In this document: positions 1 to 5,095 of the stretch, in pieces
Layout: every line of letters begins with the position of its first letter
Numbering within the stretch: position 1 is the stretch's first letter
Source of the DNA: JAGVGK01 sp038064935
GTDB lineage: Bacteria; Patescibacteriota; Minisyncoccia; Phycocordibacterales; JACOZG01
Assembly: GCA_038064935.1 (NCBI GenBank)
Contig: JBBTRZ010000016.1
Coordinates: forward strand, 1-12,482
Direction of reading: 5' to 3'
DNA length: 12,482 bases
The notes under the pieces: generated by a model
Told to the model about the DNA's origin: nothing
Seen by the model: only the letters and a program-made list of their open reading frames with translations
Databases searched by the model: none
Program-made: the position numbers and the translations under genes

Positions 1-4
1 GAAC

Positions 5-20
5 ACGCCTCGGGTTTTTA
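5..20 (+). terminator. Possible right arm of a terminator cut by the window edge
   Basis: A GC-rich GCCTCGGG followed directly by five T residues resembles the 3' arm and U-tract of a Rho-independent terminator. The matching 5' arm would lie before the window, so pairing cannot be verified. The rest of 1-174 shows no promoter I can defend and no coding region. Confidence 0.22.
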
Positions 21-174
21 AACATCATTGGATATTTCTCATGCAACAAAGCCTCACCCCACCCTTGCTTTGTAAACACTAATTTGCTAGCTGTAAAGGT
101 AGTTCATTTTGCTCTTTCACTGATCGGTTCTTTCGTTTGGGTATTTTTTATTAACCTATGGCGAAGAATTATCA

Positions 175-1302
175 GTGTCGTCTCTCTATAAAAAATTATT
201 TCTCATTAGCGCAGTTTGTCTCGGGTTCATTTTTCTGACCCGAGCCATTCCCGCGCGCGCCGAGACAATTAAAGTGGAGGGATTTGCCGTGAGTGGTGAA
301 TTCACAGGAGCCGCGGGGGAGGAGACCCCGACCAAGACCAATTCGGCGGAAAGAACTTTCACTACTGCCGCGGTGTCAGGTAATGGTAATGAGGCTTCGA
401 GTGAACAGAGCTTTGTCACTTCACCCGTAGAACAGACCGATCAACTGGTTTCATCCGAGACTACTTTCCAGACTCTGCCCGCTTCAAGAAGTTGCGAGGG
501 AAGGGATTGTTTGGCCGCGAGTGAAGAGGGGACAATCACTACTTTAGCTGATGACACTGGCGGGGGAGGCGGCGGTAATAATGATGACAACGGCAGTTCG
601 GGTGGGGGGGGTGGCGGCCGGCGTCGCCGCCCGCCGGCGGTGGTCACGCCACTTGCCCCCACGGTCATCGCTGCGGCACCGGTCCCTCACTGCCCGATTT
701 ATCTGACCAAATTCATTCGCTTGGGTAGGGCCAATGATCCGTTGGAAGTCTTGAAACTCCAATATTTCCTGCGCGATCGTCAAGGGTTTGCCAATGTGCT
801 GTTGAGTGGGGTCTATGATCTCACCACTTACGAGGCGGTGAAGGTGTTCCAAGTTCGTTACGGGAAGGACATCTTGAAGCCGTGGGGGATAGATTATCCG
901 ACGGGTTATGTCTATATCACGACGACGCTCGCCATTAATAATCTTTATTGCGAACGCGATCCGGCAACAACCCTCGATTTGCGTCACCGCTTCACCCCAA
1001 GTGGCGTTGAATCCGCCGCGACGGCGACAAGTACTCCGCCAGCTGGCGGATCGACCTCAACTCCCACGCTAGAATTTGGCGAGGCGACGAGTACGCCCCT
1101 TTTCCTTACCGCCGCGCTCGGCACGCTCAACTTTTTCAAACTAATCCCTTATTGGTGGTGGACACTGGTCTTTTTAATCATAATTTCCTATTTAATTTTT
1201 GCTTTAAGGCGCGAGAAGCGGCGTTATCGTAGTTTGGCGTCCTTTTTTGATGAGAAAAAAGATAATTCTGATTTGTTTGACAACGATCAAGATTTGAGTT
1301 AG
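175..1302 (+). CDS. Exported peptidoglycan-binding-like protein with C-terminal membrane anchor
   Basis: This 375-residue protein starts at a GTG. That start gives a clean Sec signal peptide (KK, hydrophobic core, then ARA before residue 30). No convincing ribosome site is visible. Residues about 57-125 hold four imperfect copies of an S-S-E-x-x-F-x-T motif. Residues 129-154 are a poly-Gly, Asn/Asp and Arg-Arg-Arg-Arg-Pro-Pro linker. Residues 173-259 resemble a peptidoglycan-binding-1-like helical module (LGRANDPLEVLKLQYFL, then GVYDLTTYEAVKVFQ), bracketed by Cys173 and Cys259. A Thr/Ser/Pro stretch containing PPAGG (288-292) precedes a transmembrane helix at about 324-344 and a charged tail that would face the cytoplasm. 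The layout suggests a membrane-held, outward-facing envelope or adhesion protein. Family assignment is by pattern only; the exact ligand is unknown. Confidence 0.85.
   Translation: MSSLYKKLFLISAVCLGFIFLTRAIPARAETIKVEGFAVSGEFTGAAGEETPTKTNSAERTFTTAAVSGNGNEASSEQSFVTSPVEQTDQLVSSETTFQTLPASRSCEGRDCLAASEEGTITTLADDTGGGGGGNNDDNGSSGGGGGGRRRRPPAVVTPLAPTVIAAAPVPHCPIYLTKFIRLGRANDPLEVLKLQYFLRDRQGFANVLLSGVYDLTTYEAVKVFQVRYGKDILKPWGIDYPTGYVYITTTLAINNLYCERDPATTLDLRHRFTPSGVESAATATSTPPAGGSTSTPTLEFGEATSTPLFLTAALGTLNFFKLIPYWWWTLVFLIIISYLIFALRREKRRYRSLASFFDEKKDNSDLFDNDQDLS
1035..1050. repeat. 16-bp perfect palindrome translated as PPAGG
   Basis: TCCGCCAGCTGGCGGA is its own reverse complement. It lies in frame in the linker of the peptidoglycan-binding-like protein and is read as Pro-Pro-Ala-Gly-Gly. 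Nearly the same element with the same 6-bp arms occurs inside gatB at 5994-6009. Confidence 0.7.
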
Positions 1303-1318
1303 TTATAGATTCAGATAG

Positions 1319-1337
1319 CCCTTTGATTGTCAGAGGG
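1319..1337 (+). other. Intergenic RNA hairpin
   Basis: CCCTTTGA (1319-1326) pairs with TCAGAGGG (1330-1337) over 8 bp including one G-T wobble, with a 3-base loop. No T-run follows, so it is not a standard terminator. It lies between two envelope-protein genes and could be a processing or stability element in a shared transcript. Confidence 0.4.
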
Positions 1338-1360
1338 AGAAGCGAGTTCAAATTTTGATT

Positions 1361-1367
1361 AGGGAGG
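1361..1367 (+). promoter_or_regulatory. Shine-Dalgarno site that decides the lipoprotein start
   Basis: AGGGAGG lies six bases before the ATG at 1374. It abuts a TTG at 1368 with no spacing, so the ATG is the better start and the TTG reading is rejected. Confidence 0.75.
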
Positions 1368-1373
1368 TTGATA

Positions 1374-2198
1374 ATGTGGTCTCGATGTTGGCGTTGGAGT
1401 TTTTTTGTGGATTTGGCTTGTTGGGGGTTTTTCTTGATAGCCTTATTTTGTTTTGCGGTGATTCTTGCGCTGATGCTTGGAGGCTGTGGCGCGATTGATT
1501 TGCTCGTAGATGATATCTCGGCTGAAGACATTCGGGCGGAGGATATTGTCGTGACCGACACGATCGCGGCGACGGAAGTGGCTGTGGTTACAGTTGATGC
1601 GGCCACTGTCACGGCGAACCAAGTTGAGGCGGAAGTGGTTGATGCCGAAACGGTGACAGCCGAAACCGTGGAGACTGTCGGTCTGATTGTGACCGGGCCG
1701 GGGCCAACGGTGATCCATGGGCCACTTGTGGTGGATGGTACTTTAACCGTTACTGGTGATGGTGACTTCGGCGGGGAGGTGGAAGAAAATGTTCCAATAC
1801 TTCCAGTTGTGACACCGCCGCCGGAGGTAGTGCCGCCAGTGCAACCTGTTTTTTCCTCACTGGCGTTACTCTTAGATTCCCCAATTAATAACGGTTGTTA
1901 TTTGATCGGCCAAAATTTCACCATCGCTGGAAAGCTTTTCGGCAAAGAAGGCCCGCATCATCTCATGTGTTTGGTGGCAGACTCACCGACCCAACTAATC
2001 GAGTTGGATGTGATGATTGACTCGACTGGGGTAGTTGAGTTTGAACAAACCGTGGAAGTTGGTATTGAATCCCAGGCCTCCCAAATCAGTTGCCTGGCTT
2101 CCGGTGAAGTTAGTTTGTACGAAGGTAACAGTGCCCATAGTCAGGATTTCGATTTTGCAACAATTGATATCCGACAAACTTGTCCAAACCCACCGTAG
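1374..2198 (+). CDS. Putative lipoprotein with beta-solenoid-like stalk and Cys-containing C-terminal domain
   Basis: This protein has 274 residues. An unusually Trp/Phe-rich hydrophobic N-terminus leads to Leu-Gly-Gly-Cys (Cys38), which fits a lipobox, so I infer lipid anchoring outside the membrane. Residues about 47-105 follow a 5-residue period with Val or Ile at every fifth position and Ala often two places later (for example DAETV, TAETV). This leads into a GTLTVTGDGDFGG segment, a pattern seen in solenoid or tail-fibre-like stalks. A Pro-rich hinge (146-158) precedes a C-terminal beta-rich region with Cys175, Cys199, Cys240 and Cys270, possibly two disulfides. It lies downstream of another envelope protein and is followed by a strong terminator. 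No family is recognised with certainty. A plain signal-anchored membrane protein is the alternative to a lipoprotein. Confidence 0.82.
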   Translation: MWSRCWRWSFFVDLACWGFFLIALFCFAVILALMLGGCGAIDLLVDDISAEDIRAEDIVVTDTIAATEVAVVTVDAATVTANQVEAEVVDAETVTAETVETVGLIVTGPGPTVIHGPLVVDGTLTVTGDGDFGGEVEENVPILPVVTPPPEVVPPVQPVFSSLALLLDSPINNGCYLIGQNFTIAGKLFGKEGPHHLMCLVADSPTQLIELDVMIDSTGVVEFEQTVEVGIESQASQISCLASGEVSLYEGNSAHSQDFDFATIDIRQTCPNPP

Positions 2199-2232
2199 GT
2201 AGTTAGTTGGACCCATTATTTTCCTTATTTTC

Positions 2233-2276
2233 CCGCCCGGTGCGATTCAATTTCGTCCGGGCGGTTTCTTTTGTTC
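2233..2276 (+). terminator. Rho-independent terminator
   Basis: CCGCCCGG (2233-2240) pairs perfectly with CCGGGCGG (2257-2264). Extra CGA/TCG pairing is possible inside the loop, and the stem is followed by TTTCTTTTGTT. It ends the transcript of the lipoprotein-like gene. Confidence 0.9.
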
Positions 2277-2325
2277 CCTTGTGTTTTCTTGCAGATTTTT
2301 ATTATCTATGGTAGCTGTAATGATA

Positions 2326-3315
2326 ATGAAAAAAATTGTTTTAGCCATTGTTTTAACTCTGATTTTAAGCCCCTTTTTGGTTTCGGCCGTCGGCGAGATT
2401 GATTCAGTGACGACCGTGGACCAAGCTCAAACCGCGGTCGAACCGACGGAGACAACGGTGGCCTCCGTTGACCTTTTAGAAGCTAGCATCAATGATCCCG
2501 CGAGTCAGACAGCGTTTAATGTTAATGAGGAAATTACCTTCCGCGCCGCGGCCACCGGTGGCCGGGCCCCTTACGCTTATGTCTGGAATTTCGGCGATGG
2601 GAGTGAGGGGGCGGGGCAGATTTTTCGAAAAACTTACATTGAAGCTGGCGCTAGAACGGTGACTTTAACTGTCACTGATTTTAGTCAGGTCACTGACACG
2701 GCGTCGATTCAAATTATGATCAATTCGACCACCACGCCGAATCTCGACCCTGATCCGACCTCGGCTTTGTCCGCTTCTATTGTCGAACCATCGGCCGACA
2801 GTGTTTTCAAAGTGAATCAGAATATTACCTTCCGCGCCGCGGCCACCGGTGGCCGGGCCCCTTACGCTTATGTCTGGAATTTCGGCGATGGGAGTGAGGG
2901 GGCGGGTGAGAATTTCAGTCGAGCTTATTCTTCAATCGGTAGCAAAACCGTTACCCTAACCGTCACCGATTTTTCTCACGCGGCCAAGACTGTTTCAATT
3001 AATTTAACGATTAATCCGGTTGATGATGGCGGGGGCAATAACCACAACGAAACTTTAACCATTAGCGGTATTCGCGTGACGGATGTGACGCCCAATAGCG
3101 CGATTGTCCGCTGGGCCACTAACCACGCGGCTTCGAGTCGAGTGATCTATGATACAGTTTCGCATCCTTCGATCACCGGTCAATCCGCGCCCAACTTCGG
3201 CTACCCTTCTTCGACGGGTACCATTGATGTAGATACTAAGGTGATCGAGCACGCGGTCACAGTCTCGGGCCTCGTGCCGAGCACGACTTACTACTTCCGC
3301 GTTTTATCTCAATAA
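2326..3315 (+). CDS. Secreted PKD-PKD-fibronectin III protein
   Basis: Starting at the third of three in-frame ATGs gives 329 residues with a typical signal peptide (MKK, hydrophobic core, VSA). ATGs at 2308 and 2320 are possible alternatives, and the GTG at 2281 is unlikely. No ribosome site clearly chooses among them. Two PKD domains lie at about residues 54-137 and 151-234, each with the hallmark YVWNFGDGSEGAG and ending TVTLTVTDFS. A fibronectin III-like domain covers about 244-329 (SAIVRWATNHAASSRVIYD, ending TTYYFRVLSQ). The protein stops right after this last beta-strand, with no enzyme domain, sortase signal or membrane anchor. Such modules are extracellular binding or spacer domains, so a role in surface adhesion or as a cell-envelope structural protein is inferred. 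The two PKD domains share an 83-bp identical stretch of DNA. Confidence 0.87.
   Translation: MKKIVLAIVLTLILSPFLVSAVGEIDSVTTVDQAQTAVEPTETTVASVDLLEASINDPASQTAFNVNEEITFRAAATGGRAPYAYVWNFGDGSEGAGQIFRKTYIEAGARTVTLTVTDFSQVTDTASIQIMINSTTTPNLDPDPTSALSASIVEPSADSVFKVNQNITFRAAATGGRAPYAYVWNFGDGSEGAGENFSRAYSSIGSKTVTLTVTDFSHAAKTVSINLTINPVDDGGGNNHNETLTISGIRVTDVTPNSAIVRWATNHAASSRVIYDTVSHPSITGQSAPNFGYPSSTGTIDVDTKVIEHAVTVSGLVPSTTYYFRVLSQ
2533..2615 (+). repeat. 83-bp direct repeat, copy 1 (first PKD domain)
   Basis: This block is identical base for base to 2824-2906, with an offset of 291 bp (97 codons, in frame). It encodes the core of the first PKD domain and contains the 14-bp palindrome GGCCACCGGTGGCC. Divergence resumes at once on both sides. 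Confidence 0.95.
2824..2906 (+). repeat. 83-bp direct repeat, copy 2 (second PKD domain)
   Basis: Identical partner of 2533-2615. The flanks differ in sequence while still encoding related PKD strands, which points to gene conversion or a recent duplication limited to this block. Confidence 0.95.
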
Positions 3316-3318
3316 TGT

Positions 3319-3327
3319 TGTTATACT
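3319..3327 (+). promoter_or_regulatory. Extended -10 promoter of murB, predicting a leaderless mRNA
   Basis: TGTTATACT is an excellent TGn-TATAAT-type element. Counting its last T as -7 puts +1 on the A of the murB ATG at 3334. No good -35 is present, as is common for extended -10 promoters. The upstream gene stops at 3315, so the promoter fills the short gap. Confidence 0.65.
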
Positions 3328-3333
3328 AGCGGG

Positions 3334-4251
3334 ATGCTTAAACGGAATGTTGAGCTGGCCCAATACACCACTTTCGGTGTCGGTGGGCGAGCTAAATACT
3401 TTATTTCAGTCGCCGATTCCGACGAGCTAGTCGCGGCGGTACGCTTGGCTAAAAAGAATAATTGGCCCTATTTAGTCATCGCCGGCGGGAGTAATGTGGT
3501 GTTTGGCGATAATACTTTTCGCGGCTTAGTGATTCGTTACACCAATTCACGGGCCAAAATATCATGTCAAGGAGAGTCCTTGACAGTAGAGGCGGGGACG
3601 CCGCTACAGCACCTGATTAAAACGGCGATTGGTAATGGTTTGGCCGGTCTCGAAACTCTCTCGGGCATTCCGGGCACGGTGGGGGGCGCAATTGTCGGTA
3701 ATGCTGGGGCATTTGGGCAGACGATTTCGGATTGTTTGGTCAGAGTTGAGGTTTTTTCTGGCGGGAAAATTAAATGGCTGTCGAAAAAAGAATGTCTTTT
3801 CGCTTATCGGGAGAGTGTTTTCAAAAAAAAAGATTGGTTGATCTTGCGGGCTGAATTTAAGCTTAAAAAAGGCGATAAAAAAATGTTAATCAAAAAGTCG
3901 CGGGAGATTATCAAAATTCGATCGGCGAAATATGATCCGAATTTGCGATGTCCGGGGAGCTTTTTCAAAAATGTGTTAGTAAGTGAAGTGCCGAAGAAGT
4001 CTCTAGCTCTGATTGATTCGACTAAAATTCGTGACGGCAAAGTACCAACCGGCTATTTGCTCGAAGCGGCGGGGGCGAAGGGCGCGCGTGTCGGCGGTAT
4101 TTATGTCGCCGACTGGCATGGCAATTTGCTGGTGAATGACGGCCGCGGCACTTACCGCGATGTTATAATGTTGACGACTAAACTTAAAAAATTAGTTCAA
4201 AAGAAATTTGGTATCACACTTGAAGAAGAAGTGAGGTACATGATAAAATAA
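3334..4251 (+). CDS. murB: UDP-N-acetylenolpyruvoylglucosamine reductase (MurB)
   Basis: MurB reduces UDP-GlcNAc-enolpyruvate to UDP-MurNAc with NADPH and FAD in the cytoplasm, the second committed step of peptidoglycan synthesis. At 305 residues it has normal length. Visible motifs in order: TTFGVGGRA (12-20), the FAD pyrophosphate loop AGGSN (50-54), GLETLSGIPGTVGGAIVGNAG (105-125), YRES with the family's conserved Arg159, CPGSFFKN with the proton donor Ser209, GYLLEAAGAKG (240-250), and LEEEVR with the catalytic Glu299 near the C-terminus. All key residues are present, so it should be active. The start is fixed by the extended -10 box that would begin transcription on this ATG. Its presence shows that the organism makes at least this muropeptide precursor. 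A small Cys/His-rich gene follows 20 bases downstream in the same transcript. Confidence 0.96.
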   Translation: MLKRNVELAQYTTFGVGGRAKYFISVADSDELVAAVRLAKKNNWPYLVIAGGSNVVFGDNTFRGLVIRYTNSRAKISCQGESLTVEAGTPLQHLIKTAIGNGLAGLETLSGIPGTVGGAIVGNAGAFGQTISDCLVRVEVFSGGKIKWLSKKECLFAYRESVFKKKDWLILRAEFKLKKGDKKMLIKKSREIIKIRSAKYDPNLRCPGSFFKNVLVSEVPKKSLALIDSTKIRDGKVPTGYLLEAAGAKGARVGGIYVADWHGNLLVNDGRGTYRDVIMLTTKLKKLVQKKFGITLEEEVRYMIK

Positions 4252-4271
4252 AGACAGAAAGGGGATTTTTA

Positions 4272-4463
4272 ATGGGTGAAAAATTGCCAAAGTTGAAGAT
4301 TGCTCGATGTCATCATCTTACAAAGTTACCCAAATTACATTTCTCTTATCTGAAAGGTAAGCTTTCAGGTCGGAGGTGTCGTGTTGTGGAGAATCATATT
4401 CTAGAATATTCACAGTGCGAATGTAAATGGGATGAACTTACGAGGAAAAAGTTATTTAGTTAA
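4272..4463 (+). CDS. Small Cys/His-rich basic protein of unknown function
   Basis: This 63-residue reading frame is preceded by a purine-rich GAAAGGGGA (about 4257-4265) at a suitable distance. It begins 20 bases after murB and ends just before a strong terminator, so it should be the last gene of the murB transcript. The sequence is basic and has Cys13-His14-His15, Cys36 and Cys49-x-Cys51. That set could bind one zinc ion, but no known zinc-ribbon spacing is matched. I do not recognise a family. The ribosome site and its position between murB and the terminator are the main support that it is real. Confidence 0.62.
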   Translation: MGEKLPKLKIARCHHLTKLPKLHFSYLKGKLSGRRCRVVENHILEYSQCECKWDELTRKKLFS

Positions 4464-4477
4464 CTGAACTCGTTTTT

Positions 4478-4507
4478 GCAGGGTTTATCATGGCCCTGCT
4501 TTTTTTG
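4478..4507 (+). terminator. Rho-independent terminator after the murB unit
   Basis: GCAGGG (4478-4483) pairs with CCCTGC (4494-4499) around a 10-base loop, followed by seven T residues (4500-4506). Confidence 0.92.
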
Positions 4508-4519
4508 TGTCTAAGATCG

Positions 4520-4528
4520 TGATAAAGT
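4520..4528 (+). promoter_or_regulatory. Probable extended -10 promoter of the NYN gene
   Basis: TGATAAAGT matches the extended -10 pattern with four of six core bases. The predicted start of transcription is near 4535, giving a leader of about six bases before the ATG at 4541. It follows directly after a terminator, where a new promoter is needed. No Shine-Dalgarno sequence is present. Confidence 0.45.
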
Positions 4529-4540
4529 GGAAACACCTTA

Positions 4541-5095
4541 ATGATTGCCAATTCTATTAAAGGTCGAGTTTATGTTTTTATTGACGCGGCGAACATTTTG
4601 TATTCGCAACAAACTTTGGGTTGGCGTGTTGACTACGAAAAACTAAAAAATTATTTTTTTACTGAATGTCAGCTTGGCGTTGTCTATTTTTACACTGGAC
4701 GTGTCGGTGATAATCATAAACAGATTGCTTTCTTGAAAAAACTTGAAAAGCTTGGTTACATCGTAAAATCAAAGGAGGTCAAACGGATTAAAATTTCAGA
4801 AAATAATTACGAGTGGAAGGGGAATCTCGATGTCGAATTAACTATTGGAGTTTTAGCCAATCTTGATAATTTTGATACACTCATTTTAATGTCAGGAGAT
4901 AGCGACTTTGCGCCACTTCTCGATGAAGTTAAGGCACACAAGAAGAGAGTGATCGTGATGTCCACTAAGGGACATGTATCTAAGGAGTTATTAGATCGAG
5001 CTAAATATGTAAACCTCAAGAAACTAAAAAGGATAATATCTTGGGAACCAAAAAATCCCCCCGCCGAAGCGGGGAGAGGTATGACTGATTCATGA
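4541..5095 (+). CDS. NYN-domain (PIN-like, LabA/DUF88 type) putative ribonuclease
   Basis: This 184-residue protein has the acidic signature of NYN domains, a PIN-like fold of Mg-dependent RNA nucleases. The motifs are FIDAANIL with Asp15 and Asn18, KGNLDVELTIG with Asp97 after EWKG, and SGDSDFAPLL with Asp120 and Asp122. A KRVIVMST strand and an SKELLDRAKYVNL helix follow, as in family members. The catalytic acids are all present, so nuclease activity is plausible; the target RNA is unknown. The last dozen residues (PPAEAGRGMTDS) are encoded partly by a GC-rich hairpin unlike the AT-rich body of the gene and look like an added tail. The stop codon overlaps the next ATG by four bases (ATGA), suggesting translational coupling to gatB. 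Confidence 0.87.
   Translation: MIANSIKGRVYVFIDAANILYSQQTLGWRVDYEKLKNYFFTECQLGVVYFYTGRVGDNHKQIAFLKKLEKLGYIVKSKEVKRIKISENNYEWKGNLDVELTIGVLANLDNFDTLILMSGDSDFAPLLDEVKAHKKRVIVMSTKGHVSKELLDRAKYVNLKKLKRIISWEPKNPPAEAGRGMTDS
5056..5077. repeat. GC-rich hairpin at the 3' end of the NYN gene, terminator-like on the minus strand
   Basis: CCCCGC (5059-5064), loop CGAA, GCGGGG (5069-5074). Read on the minus strand the loop is TTCG and the stem is followed, after GGA, by six T residues (complement of 5050-5055), like a Rho-independent terminator. No minus-strand gene converges on it. On the plus strand it is translated as part of PPAEAG. Confidence 0.6.

Noticed and set aside
158..238. Short reading frame from the ATG at 158
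   Set aside because: It is only 26 codons long and in another frame, with no signal peptide, whereas the GTG frame at 175 gives a proper one.
544..987. Minus-strand reading frame under the surface protein
   Set aside because: It is the antisense shadow of the Gly/Arg-rich linker and binding module, with no ribosome site or domain.
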